Below, one piece after another: positions 1-8,301 of a stretch of DNA of 64,000 bases. The DNA comes from an uncultured Bacteroidia bacterium. GTDB taxonomy: Bacteria; Bacteroidota; Bacteroidia; Bacteroidales; Prolixibacteraceae. Position numbers and translations under genes: made by a program. Position 1 is the first letter of the stretch, and the number at the start of each line of letters is the position of its first letter. Below the pieces are notes generated by a model, which did not search any database, was not told the origin of the DNA, and saw only the letters and a list, made by a program, of their open reading frames with translations. The stretch is taken from the NCBI GenBank assembly GCA_903923905.1, contig CAIXZH010000054.1:1-64000 (forward strand), written 5' to 3'.

Positions 1-123
1 ACATTCGCTCAAACTTTGGGTCTTACTCTGTTCGAAAAGACCCCTGTCAAAGAACTTTTTGAAAACAATAATAATTTTAATAACCAGCCCGATGGATCCC
101 AGTTGTCACTCTGGAATTCTTAA
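1..123 (+). pseudogene. C-terminal end of an IS4-like transposase, cut by the window edge
   Basis: Frame 1 is open from the first base and ends at TAA 121-123, giving 40 residues. It contains LGLTLFEKTPVKELF followed by an Asn-rich stretch and ends QLSLWNS. This looks like the very C-terminus of Bacteroidota IS4-family DDE transposases, which commonly finish with an LFEKTPI-type motif and a short polar tail. The catalytic residues would lie upstream, outside the window, so intact versus broken cannot be judged. The bases just after the stop probably include the right inverted repeat, but the left end is not visible to confirm it. Confidence 0.55.
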
Positions 124-1186
124 CCGGACAGTAGTGATTTTGATCAAATAATTTTATTATCTGTGGAAATCCACCACTATGATTCGAATTAGATTTTAAA
201 GAGAGGTGGAGTTCAAATTTGAAAAGCAAACATTGTATTTCCAATCTAGTTCGAATACAGCGTTTAATTTTTAAGATTATGTAAATTGAGTTATTTATAT
301 TCATTCAGTTTTATTTTCCAATTAATTTCATAGTGCGAATTAGGTATATCGCATAAATTAAATAGCTATTCGCACCGACTGTTTTTCGTTCCGCTAGCTC
401 CAATATTCGAACTCAAAATTGTAAACGCGAATAATGCATTAATATATAATATATAGGCTATTCGCATTAAAAAATATATATATAAATAACATAATCAATG
501 TGTTAAATGATTTGTATTAAAATATAGAATTATACTGAAATTTGAATATTTATTCAATATAAAATTCAATTATTGGGTCATTTATTGAAAATTTTATCCG
601 TAATAATTTAAAAAAAAGTCTTCTCTGGTATGTTGAGTAAGAAAAGAGATTTTAAGATTTAGATAATGACTCATTTATGAAAAATGATTTCTCTTCATTT
701 TATGAATGAAGTTCAGCGCTGATTCTATGGTTCAGGAAATAAGGAAAGAAAATTATACCTCTGATTATATAAAGTGGCCAAAGGTCTTTTGTACAACAAT
801 ATATTTCCACCGTCAAAATGCCTTCGGCACACCCGAAAACTTATTAAAATATCTGGCTTTGGTTTTAATGCTACCAAAACACTATGATTGCAGTATTATG
901 GATGGCTAATTTACCATGAAATTATCCAAATAGATGAGACGTTTATTAAAAAGTTGGACTAGAGGTTGCAATGGATTAACCTTTCCGGTCATTATAATGC
1001 CATTTAATATATTGTTCAAATTATTGTAATATATATTATTAGATTATGTTATTTAAATATAAAAACTAAATTATTTTCTGTTTTTATTAACAGATAAAGT
1101 TTTTTTCCCACCTCAATCCATGGCAAAAATTATTAATTTCATAAATTAATTTTTTAGTTCAGAAGAACCGTTGTCTGCCTTTGTAG
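124..1186. other. AT-rich stretch without a convincing gene
   Basis: About 1 kb between the transposase tail and the gnd terminator. It is very AT-rich with long A/T runs and no open frame with coding character. An 8-bp inverted pair, GTGCGAAT at 333-340 and ATTCGCAC at 368-375, is the only clear structure. Short peptide-like remnants occur around 706-960 but carry stops in every frame. The region reads as decayed insertion-sequence debris. Confidence 0.5.
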
Positions 1187-1223
1187 TTGTATTAATTAAT
1201 CCTGTAAGGGTTAATTAATACAA
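1187..1223. repeat. 13-bp perfect inverted repeat downstream of gnd
   Basis: TTGTATTAATTAA (1187-1199) is followed by an 11-nt loop and its exact reverse complement (1211-1223). It sits next to the gnd terminator hairpin and may act as a bidirectional barrier or be the scar of an insertion. Confidence 0.6.
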
Positions 1224-1251
1224 AAAACGCTGTAGTCGGATGACTACGGCG
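1222..1251 (-). terminator. Rho-independent terminator of the gnd operon
   Basis: On the minus strand a 10-bp stem (GACTAC/GTAGTC core extended by GCG/CGC with one G-T pair, loop of 4) spans 1251-1228. It is followed directly by a run of six T. It lies 24 bp after the gnd stop codon, so it closes the leftward sugar-acid operon. Confidence 0.75.
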
Positions 1252-1274
1252 CAGTAAATTAAAATGATAATTTT

Positions 1275-2723
1275 TTATACGGTATATGTCGTTGAAGCCG
1301 TATTACCACCACGACCTGTCCAGTTGGTGTGGAAGAATTGTCCACGTGGTTTATCGACTCTTTCGTAAGTATGTGCACCAAAATAGTCTCTTTGAGCCTG
1401 AAGCAGGTTTGCTGGTAATCTATCGCTACGGAATCCGTCAAAATAAGTCAATGATGTGGCGAGACAAGGAGCAGGTACTCCATTTGTTACTGCAGCTGTG
1501 ACTACCCGGCGCCAACCGGCCTGGGCTTTTTCTATTGTATTTTTGAAGTATTCATCCAGGAGTAAGTGTTCCAGAAGAGGATTTTTATCGAATGCTTCCT
1601 TAATTTTTCCCAGGAATACTGAACGGATAATGCATCCTCCTCTCCACATCAAAGCAATTCCTCCATTATTGAGATTCCAATGGTACTCTTTAGCTGCTTC
1701 ACTCATTAAGTCATAGCCTTGAGCATAAGAGATGATTTTAGCACCGAGAAGAGCATCTTTCAAATCAGTTAAAAACTGAACTTTATCTCCTTTGAATAGT
1801 TTATCAGGGCCACTTAAAAATTGAGATGCTTTCACCCGAAGGTCTTTTTGGGCTGACAGACATCTGGCAAAAACCGATTCACCAATCAGGGTAAGAGGTA
1901 TTCCAAGATCCAGTGCAGCAACACCAGTCCACTTACCTGTCCCTTTTTGGCCGGCTGTATCAAGGATTCTTTCAACAAGGGCTTCACCGTTCTCATCTTT
2001 AAAACCCAAAATATCACGGGTTATTTCAATCAGATAACTGTCTAAATCACCTTTGTTCCATTCGGCAAATGTGTCATGCATTTCGTCCGCATTCATACCT
2101 AAAAGGTCCTTCATCATTTGATAAGCCTCACAGATAATCTGCATATCGCCATATTCTATCCCATTATGCACCATCTTGACGAAATGACCAGCTCCATTTT
2201 CACCTACCCAATCGCAGCACGGATCATTTCCCACCTTGGCAGCTATTGCCTGAAAGATTTTTTTTACAGCTGGCCATGCTGCCGGTGATCCTCCTGGCAT
2301 CATAGACGGGCCAAGTAAGGCACCCTCTTCGCCACCTGAAACACCCGTTCCAATGTAAAGTAAACCTTTACTTTCAACATAACTAGTACGCCGTATGGTA
2401 TCAGGGAAATGTGAGTTTCCGCCATCAATAATTACATCCCCGGGTTCAAGATGAGGGATGATTTGATCGATGAAGTCGTCAACCGGAGAACCCGCTTTTA
2501 CCAGCATCATAACTTTTCGCGGACGTTCAAGACTGGCACAAAGATCTGCGATCGAATGACATCCAATAAACTTTTTCCCCGCACCGCGTCCTGTGATAAA
2601 TTTGTCAACTTTATCGATTGTCCGATTATAAACCGCTACGGTAAATCCTTTACTTTCCATGTTCAGTACCAGATTTTCGCCCATTACGGCCAGGCCAATC
2701 AGGCCAATGTCTGCTTTTTTCAT
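1275..2723 (-). CDS. gnd: 6-phosphogluconate dehydrogenase, decarboxylating
   Basis: Converts 6-phosphogluconate to ribulose 5-phosphate and CO2 with NAD(P)+ in the cytosol (oxidative pentose phosphate pathway). The 482-residue protein opens with the Rossmann motif GLIGLAVMGENL, has the substrate loop GVSGGEEGALLGPS near residues 127-140, and the catalytic Lys183 and Glu190 in KMVHNGIEYGD. The C-terminal tail ends in a HTNWTGRGG motif typical of the full-length bacterial/animal form. It is the last gene of the leftward operon, 44 bp behind pdxB, and that gap is filled by a 9-bp repeat. Its place with uronate enzymes and a LarA-type epimerase suggests a role in aldonate breakdown and not only in a housekeeping shunt; that is inference. 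Confidence 0.97.
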   Translation of the reverse strand: MKKADIGLIGLAVMGENLVLNMESKGFTVAVYNRTIDKVDKFITGRGAGKKFIGCHSIADLCASLERPRKVMMLVKAGSPVDDFIDQIIPHLEPGDVIIDGGNSHFPDTIRRTSYVESKGLLYIGTGVSGGEEGALLGPSMMPGGSPAAWPAVKKIFQAIAAKVGNDPCCDWVGENGAGHFVKMVHNGIEYGDMQIICEAYQMMKDLLGMNADEMHDTFAEWNKGDLDSYLIEITRDILGFKDENGEALVERILDTAGQKGTGKWTGVAALDLGIPLTLIGESVFARCLSAQKDLRVKASQFLSGPDKLFKGDKVQFLTDLKDALLGAKIISYAQGYDLMSEAAKEYHWNLNNGGIALMWRGGCIIRSVFLGKIKEAFDKNPLLEHLLLDEYFKNTIEKAQAGWRRVVTAAVTNGVPAPCLATSLTYFDGFRSDRLPANLLQAQRDYFGAHTYERVDKPRGQFFHTNWTGRGGNTASTTYTV

Positions 2724-2759
2724 GTTTCTATAGTTTCTATTGTTTCTATTGTTCCTGTA
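2724..2759. repeat. 9-bp word array between pdxB and gnd
   Basis: Four imperfect copies of GTTTCTATT (variants GTTTCTATA, GTTCCTGTA) fill the spacer directly in front of the gnd ATG. On the coding strand the unit reads AATAGAAAC, so the leader has no ordinary Shine-Dalgarno. A related word recurs at 14610-14633. Confidence 0.7.
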
Positions 2760-2767
2760 AGATTCTC

Positions 2768-3889
2768 TTATAATCTGAATCCCAGCTGATTGAGTTTGTG
2801 TATTGCTTTGATATTATTGATTTTACAAAAGATTCTATAGGCTGGGAACTCACGTCTGACTGGATAGTTACCACGTTGAATCTCAAATGCCTCTACGGAG
2901 TTCCGGAGGCCCAGATCATCTTTTCGGATATCATAGGTGGCCAGAATTGCCTCGGCCAGAATCTGCTGTGTTGATTTCCCTGTTCCGTCAATAAGAATGT
3001 CGGGTAACATTGGCGGTTCAATACCTGAACATTTCCAATTATTTATCCCTAAGTTAAAAAATTTGCTTATTGCCCTGATACTCATATTTGTGCCATTGGC
3101 TTTTCCATCTCTGGAATAACCTGCAATATGCGGAGTTCCTAAATCAACAAGGTTTAGAAGCTCCAGATCAAGTTCCGGTTCATTTTCCCAGCAGTCAATC
3201 ACTGCTCCAGAAATTTTGCCAGTTCTTAAAGCAACTTTTAAGGATTCTGAATCCGTGACTTCACCTCTACAGGAATTAATAATGATCGGATTTTTTTTTG
3301 TGGCTGAAATAAACTGATCATCGACCAGATGGAATGTATTGTCGATGTCATCCATGTTGAGCGGAACGTGTAATGTTATGATATCCGCTTCCTCAAGAAG
3401 TGTATTTAGCTCAACAAAGCCCTTATTCCCTTCAGACCTGGCCCGTGGAGGGTCGTTTAACAAAACCCTCATTCCAAATATTTCGCAAAGTCTTGCCACT
3501 TTTGCTCCAACATTGCCAACTCCAATAATGCCAATTGTTTTTTCCTTGAGTAAGAATTTTTTTTGTTCAGCCAACACCATCAATGCAGAAGCGATGTATT
3601 GTTCTACTGATTTTGAATTGCATCCCGGGGCATTTGTCCAACTTATGCCGGATTGCTCACAGAAAGTGGTATCAATATGATCAAAACCGATTGTTGCGGT
3701 AGCAATGAGTTTAACGGTTGATTCCGAAAGTAACTGTGCATTGCAATTGGTACGGGTTCTGGTAATCAGTGCATCTGCATCTTTCACTATTTCCGGAGTT
3801 GTTTTGTCACCAGCCAGATAAATGACTTCAGCAAAAGGTTCCAGAACACCTTTAATATATGGAATTTTGTCATCAATAATTATTTTCAT
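2768..3889 (-). CDS. pdxB: Erythronate-4-phosphate dehydrogenase
   Basis: Oxidises 4-phospho-D-erythronate to 2-oxo-3-hydroxy-4-phosphobutanoate, the second step of DXP-independent pyridoxal phosphate synthesis. The 373-residue protein (E. coli PdxB is about the same length) is a D-2-hydroxyacid dehydrogenase. It shows ATIGFDHID, the NAD-binding GIIGVGNVGAKVA, the active-site region NSCRGEVTD, VIDCWENEP and HIAGYSRDGKANGT, plus the PdxB-specific C-terminal domain with NYPVRREFPAYR. It lies 17 bp after the Gfo/Idh gene and 44 bp before gnd. A vitamin B6 gene inside a sugar-acid operon is unusual. The shared theme is sugar phosphates of the pentose pathway. A broader aldonate-phosphate dehydrogenase role is possible but the PdxB signatures are strong. 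Confidence 0.9.
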   Translation of the reverse strand: MKIIIDDKIPYIKGVLEPFAEVIYLAGDKTTPEIVKDADALITRTRTNCNAQLLSESTVKLIATATIGFDHIDTTFCEQSGISWTNAPGCNSKSVEQYIASALMVLAEQKKFLLKEKTIGIIGVGNVGAKVARLCEIFGMRVLLNDPPRARSEGNKGFVELNTLLEEADIITLHVPLNMDDIDNTFHLVDDQFISATKKNPIIINSCRGEVTDSESLKVALRTGKISGAVIDCWENEPELDLELLNLVDLGTPHIAGYSRDGKANGTNMSIRAISKFFNLGINNWKCSGIEPPMLPDILIDGTGKSTQQILAEAILATYDIRKDDLGLRNSVEAFEIQRGNYPVRREFPAYRIFCKINNIKAIHKLNQLGFRL

Positions 3890-3906
3890 ATCAATCAGTT
3901 ACTGTG

Positions 3907-4905
3907 TTATGAAATTTCATGGTAATAGCTTTTCACCATTTCGTCCATGACACGACTTGTCCGGGCTCCGGATACTCCGGTAGAGGGAGATTCTCCTTCA
4001 CCGCGTAACGAAGCTACGATTTTCTCCATTAGATAGCTTTGGACATGTTTTGGTCTTTCGAATGGAAATTCGTGGTGTCCGGTATCGTTATCAAGAATCA
4101 CAGGTACTGATTTAAAGGTGGAGAAAATTATCCTCCCCTGATCTCCAACGATCTCAACTTCATCAAGATTATTCAATTCGGATGTTGTAAAACACCAGGT
4201 ACCGGTTCCGGGCACCCCCGATTCATGCATCCAATTGGCCATAACAAGATCTTCGGCAGGGTAGAGGTGAGCCTGATTAAGTGCATTTGCCCTGACTTTT
4301 CCAATTGGACCAAAAATAAAATCAAGAAAATCGAGTGTATGAGAGGTAAGGTCAAACAAAAGGCCTCCCCCGGAAATTTCAGGATGATAGCGCCATGGCG
4401 TAACCTTCATTTCTGACTCACTTTCTAAAGGACTGTAAAATCGGACATTAATCAACCGAACTGATCCAACAGCTTTGCTATCCACTAACGCTTTGATTTT
4501 TAAAAATGCTGGCAAAGTCCTTCTGTAATATGCAGTAAATAAAGGAATTCCAGTTTCTTTGGAAACTTTGATCATTTCCTGACACTCAGCATACGTTCGC
4601 GCCATTGGCTTTTCCACATAAACCGCTTTACCCGCCTTCATGGCTTTCACTGCATACTCCAGATGGGCGTTGGGAGGTGTTGCCACGTAGATTGCATTAA
4701 CCTCAGGATCATTGATCAAATCGTCTGCATTGCAGTACCATTTTGGAACATTATGTCGTTTGGCATAATCTTGTGCAAGTATACCATTACGACGCATTAC
4801 TGCCACAAGCTTTGAATGTGGAGTCAACTGAAGAGGCGGACCACTTTTCACTTCAGTAACATCTCCGCACCCAATCAATCCCCATTTCACCTCATTTAGA
4901 ATCAT
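3907..4905 (-). CDS. Gfo/Idh/MocA family NAD(P)-dependent oxidoreductase
   Basis: A 332-residue cytosolic oxidoreductase with the N-terminal Rossmann motif GLIGCGDVTE and the family hallmark EKP (VEKPMART near residue 100). It also has the substrate-side GGGLLFDLTSH motif with the conserved Asp/His. The family oxidises or reduces sugars, inositols or aldonates at a secondary alcohol. The substrate cannot be read from sequence. It overlaps nothing but is only 6 bp after the LarA-family gene and 17 bp before pdxB, so it is part of the uronate/aldonate operon and probably acts on a related sugar acid or lactone. Confidence 0.88.
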   Translation of the reverse strand: MILNEVKWGLIGCGDVTEVKSGPPLQLTPHSKLVAVMRRNGILAQDYAKRHNVPKWYCNADDLINDPEVNAIYVATPPNAHLEYAVKAMKAGKAVYVEKPMARTYAECQEMIKVSKETGIPLFTAYYRRTLPAFLKIKALVDSKAVGSVRLINVRFYSPLESESEMKVTPWRYHPEISGGGLLFDLTSHTLDFLDFIFGPIGKVRANALNQAHLYPAEDLVMANWMHESGVPGTGTWCFTTSELNNLDEVEIVGDQGRIIFSTFKSVPVILDNDTGHHEFPFERPKHVQSYLMEKIVASLRGEGESPSTGVSGARTSRVMDEMVKSYYHEIS

Positions 4906-4911
4906 ATTGTA

Positions 4912-6201
4912 TTAATCTTTAAATCGTTCACGGACGGCCCAAAGTCCTAAAGCCGGGTTGGAAATGTAATAGAATTCTTCACCATCAACAGTCTTATTCC
5001 ATCCATCTTTAAGTTTTTCAGGATTGAATACTTTAATCATTTCTTCAAGTATGGCATATTTAAATCCCACACTTTCAATTTCTTGTTGTGTCAGATTTTC
5101 TTTTTTATTGCCGGGGCAATAAGTTACAGTGAAACGACCTTCTGAAGAGCCATGAATCAGGTGGGCTGCTGCACTTAGATTATTATTCAGATCTTCATTT
5201 TCATGTACAGATTTCAAAGTGTTAGGTGTCCCAAAATAACCATATTTACGAATCAACCGATCGATCTCCGGATCTTCGCCAAACTCCTTAAGTTCAGGTG
5301 CAAGCACGATCAATTCTCCGCCATCTGCAATAGCCATTCTGGTACGGTATATTGCTTTATTTCCTAACCAGGTAGATTTAAATTCTGTTGGATCAAGGTA
5401 AACAACCACTTTTTTCATGGGCCTTTCCAGCATGTTAAAGTTAACCTCTATCGAAAGGGTAGCAGCTGCTTTGAAGACTTCTTTATCATCGCCAATATAT
5501 AATCCTCGCACTTTTAACGTCCCATCTTCGGAATCCACTCCTACGACTGTGAGGATATAAAGAATTGGCAGATGTTTCGCAAAGTGATGGCTCGCGTAAT
5601 TAAAAATCCGGCGAACTGGTGTTTGAGCACGACCCATCATCCTTTCCATACCGAAGGCCGCTCCGATAAAATGGCTCTTATTGATACCCTCAGCCCCGCC
5701 AGTACCTACGAAAATATTTTTATTATGATTGGCCATTCCAACAACTTCGTGAGGTACCACCTGTCCGATTGAAAGAATAAGATCGAAGCCTCCCTCTACC
5801 AGCAATTTGTTAACCTGGGCCGGCCATCCAAAATCTACGGCATATCCGGATACTTCACGAACATATTCAGCCGGTACTTCTCCTAAGGTAACCACATCAT
5901 TACGCCAGTCATGATTGCGGAATAGCGATTGGGGAATATCTCCAAACATTTCGCTGATCTGCTTTTTTGTCATAGGTGTATGAGTTCCAAGGGCAGGCAG
6001 AATATCTGTCAGTTTATCTCCGTAATATTCATAAGCATATTGCGTTAATTCGCCGGCACGCGAAGCAAATCTTGTAAAATCAGGCGGAATTGCCAGGATT
6101 TTTTTCTTTTTCCCAAGAAGTGCCAGTGCAGTGTGCAATCCCTCTTTTAAATCTTCTTGTGAAAGGTCAGCTTTTGTCGAACCTGTTTGGAAGTAGATCA
6201 T
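4912..6201 (-). CDS. LarA-family nickel-pincer epimerase, possible D-gluconate/D-mannonate 2-epimerase
   Basis: LarA-family (DUF2088-type) enzyme, 429 residues. Key positions of lactate racemase can be placed: Asp41 and Arg44 in PDFTR, His74 in GTHTPMT, His151 in VPHEVVG, Lys161 ten residues later and His178 in INKSHF. The spacings mirror LarA's D72/R75, H108, H174, K184 and H200, so catalytic His and nickel-pincer ligands are kept. The usual GFSGG-type loop is replaced by MANHN, which argues against lactate as substrate. Published members of this superfamily include D-gluconate 2-epimerases, which interconvert gluconate and mannonate. The location between kdgK, a mannonate oxidoreductase and gnd fits that activity. 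larB, larC and larE for cofactor synthesis are not in the window. Confidence 0.82.
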   Translation of the reverse strand: MIYFQTGSTKADLSQEDLKEGLHTALALLGKKKKILAIPPDFTRFASRAGELTQYAYEYYGDKLTDILPALGTHTPMTKKQISEMFGDIPQSLFRNHDWRNDVVTLGEVPAEYVREVSGYAVDFGWPAQVNKLLVEGGFDLILSIGQVVPHEVVGMANHNKNIFVGTGGAEGINKSHFIGAAFGMERMMGRAQTPVRRIFNYASHHFAKHLPILYILTVVGVDSEDGTLKVRGLYIGDDKEVFKAAATLSIEVNFNMLERPMKKVVVYLDPTEFKSTWLGNKAIYRTRMAIADGGELIVLAPELKEFGEDPEIDRLIRKYGYFGTPNTLKSVHENEDLNNNLSAAAHLIHGSSEGRFTVTYCPGNKKENLTQQEIESVGFKYAILEEMIKVFNPEKLKDGWNKTVDGEEFYYISNPALGLWAVRERFKD

Positions 6202-6305
6202 CTCTGAAGTTTAATGCTTTACTTTTGGTGAAAAAGCAAAGCTGGTTATTTCCTAAAAGTAAATATTTTTAGTTTTTACTTATGGATTTTAAACAAAATC
6301 TTTCC

Positions 6306-7385
6306 TTATCTTTTTACGCGGGCATTTCCCTTCCAGATGCTCCATACCATCTCCTCATCAGCAGGCTGAGCGTAATCGGTCAGAAAAGTAGTTGCCAATG
6401 CACCTGTAGCCCAGCCGAATTGGGGCCACTTTTCCGGTGTCCAGTCCTTGAGTATTCCATATAACAACCCACCAACAAAACCATCTCCACCACCTATCCT
6501 GTCAAGCACTTTTATATTTCTGGGTTCAATTACCTGCCAGTTTTCGCCCTCAAGCATAATTGCACCCCATAAATGTTCGTTGGAATTAATTACCTGGCGC
6601 AAGGTTGTTGCAAATACTGAAACGGCTGGAAAAGCCATTTTGACACGGCCAATCATCCCTTTGAATCCTTCAATCTCGGCTTCAATTCCTTTGCCTCCTG
6701 TTTCAGGTCCCTCGATCCCAAGGCAAAGTTGAAAATCTTCTTCGTTTCCGATCAGAATATCAGATACGGCTGCAATTTCTGCAAATAAAGCACTTAATTC
6801 TGTCTCGCGCCCCTTCCAAAACGATGCCCGGTAGTTCAGATCGAAGGAGATACAGGTGTTGAATTTTTTGGCAAATCGGGCAATTTGAAGACAAAATTCG
6901 CTTGTTTCAGGTGACAATGCCGCTATTAAGCCTGAAATGTGAACAATTTGAACACCCTCTTTGCCAAAGATTCGTTCCAGATCGAAATCCTTGACATTTA
7001 GTGTTCTGCCCACTTCTCCTGCACGGTCATTCTGTACTCTGGGTCCTCTGGCTCCCAAACCACTATCGGCAATATTAAACTGATGGCGATATCCCCATGG
7101 ATCCCCCTGGGGAACATCAGGACCTTCAAAAGTCATATTTCTGCTCTTTAAATTGCTTTTTATAAACTGTGCAATCGGGCTATCTTTTACAAAGGTGGTA
7201 AGCACCTTAACCGGAAGTCCAAGATACGAGGCAATACTGGCAACATTGGTTTCCGCACTGGTTGCATACATCTGAAACAGATCGCTGCTATGAACAGGCT
7301 GTCCGTTCATTGGAGTTATCCGGACACCCATGCTCGTAGGGACCAGTAATGACCAGGTAAAATCTTTTTTTAATGTGAGACTCAT
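6306..7385 (-). CDS. kdgK: PfkB-family sugar kinase, probable 2-dehydro-3-deoxygluconate kinase
   Basis: Phosphorylates 2-keto-3-deoxygluconate (KDG) to KDPG for the Entner-Doudoroff aldolase. The 359-residue protein has the ribokinase fold, with an N-terminal NG sugar-binding region, FDLNYRASFW in the middle and the C-terminal PfkB signature DRIGGGDGFVGG. That signature contains the catalytic Asp301 and the anion hole. FDLNYR is typical of KDG kinases. It follows the SDR gene by 23 bp and is 104 bp before the epimerase, the longest gap in the operon. No KDPG aldolase gene is present in the window. Confidence 0.88.
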   Translation of the reverse strand: MSLTLKKDFTWSLLVPTSMGVRITPMNGQPVHSSDLFQMYATSAETNVASIASYLGLPVKVLTTFVKDSPIAQFIKSNLKSRNMTFEGPDVPQGDPWGYRHQFNIADSGLGARGPRVQNDRAGEVGRTLNVKDFDLERIFGKEGVQIVHISGLIAALSPETSEFCLQIARFAKKFNTCISFDLNYRASFWKGRETELSALFAEIAAVSDILIGNEEDFQLCLGIEGPETGGKGIEAEIEGFKGMIGRVKMAFPAVSVFATTLRQVINSNEHLWGAIMLEGENWQVIEPRNIKVLDRIGGGDGFVGGLLYGILKDWTPEKWPQFGWATGALATTFLTDYAQPADEEMVWSIWKGNARVKR

Positions 7386-7408
7386 GATATTAAATGATTG
7401 ATAATCTG

Positions 7409-8260
7409 TTATACACCGCTGTACGCATTAAATCCTCCGTCAACTGGAACGACTATCCCGGTAACGAAGGAGGAAAGGTCGGAGAGTAGGTACAATACAG
7501 CACCTTGCAGGTCATCCGGATCACCGAATTTTCCCATTGGCGTATTTTTTACAATTTTCTTCCCCCGATCTGAATATTCTCCGGTTTGTTCGTTGATAAC
7601 CAGGAAGCGGTTTTGATCAGAGATGAAGAAACCGGGTGCCACAGCATTAACACGGATGCCTGCTTTTGCAAGGTGGACTGCAAGCCATTCCGTAAAGTTA
7701 TTGACTGATGCCTTGGCTGCAGAATAGGCAGGTATTTTCGTGAGTGGGTGATAGGAATTCATAGAGGAAACATTCAGTACAGCACCCGATTTCTTCTCGA
7801 GCATATCCCTGGTTAAAACCATACACGGCAATACTGTCCCTTTAAAGTTTAAGGCGAAAACTTCATCAAACCCTTCCATTTGAAGTCCGTAAAAGGTATT
7901 TTCGGGATTTAAAAGATCGCTTTCTTCGATTTGCTCGACCTTCGTTGTGGCTTTGGGTGAATTTCCTCCTGCACAGTTAATTAACAGGTCAATCGGGCCA
8001 AGCACTTTATTTATCTCAGCTTTAGCTTTTTCCAGTGAAATTTTGTCCAGGACATCTGCCTTGATTCCTATGATTGTAGCCCTGAACTCCAGGGCAAGCT
8101 CGGCTGCAACAGATTTTGCGCGTTCTTCATTACGCCCAAGAATGGCAACTTTTGTTCCTACAGAGGCAAGGGCCTTAACGATTGAGATGCCTATAATGCC
8201 AGCTCCTCCGGTTATGACGCAAACTTTTCCGTTCAGGTCGTCAAAGGAAATTTTTTTCAT
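7409..8260 (-). CDS. SDR-family D-mannonate oxidoreductase (fructuronate reductase)
   Basis: A 283-residue classical short-chain dehydrogenase. The cofactor loop is TGGAGIIG (residues 17-24), NCAGG stands at 95-99, and the active site has Ser166, Tyr179 and Lys183 in YSAAK. SDR proteins of this length beside uxaC and kdgK reduce D-fructuronate to D-mannonate in Bacteroidota and Thermotoga, replacing the unrelated long-chain UxuB. The assignment rests on context: next to lacI upstream, kdgK downstream, and opposite uxaE/uxaC. A gluconate 5-dehydrogenase activity is the main alternative. Confidence 0.82.
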   Translation of the reverse strand: MKKISFDDLNGKVCVITGGAGIIGISIVKALASVGTKVAILGRNEERAKSVAAELALEFRATIIGIKADVLDKISLEKAKAEINKVLGPIDLLINCAGGNSPKATTKVEQIEESDLLNPENTFYGLQMEGFDEVFALNFKGTVLPCMVLTRDMLEKKSGAVLNVSSMNSYHPLTKIPAYSAAKASVNNFTEWLAVHLAKAGIRVNAVAPGFFISDQNRFLVINEQTGEYSDRGKKIVKNTPMGKFGDPDDLQGAVLYLLSDLSSFVTGIVVPVDGGFNAYSGV

Positions 8261-8301
8261 GATTATAATTTAAAAATTTGAATATTGTCAATTTTGCCTG
8301 A

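Noticed and set aside
706-909. 67-codon open frame in the AT-rich left region
   Set aside because: No recognisable protein, surrounded by stops in all frames. A downstream IQIDETFI-like remnant in another frame hints at decayed transposase but is too short to call.
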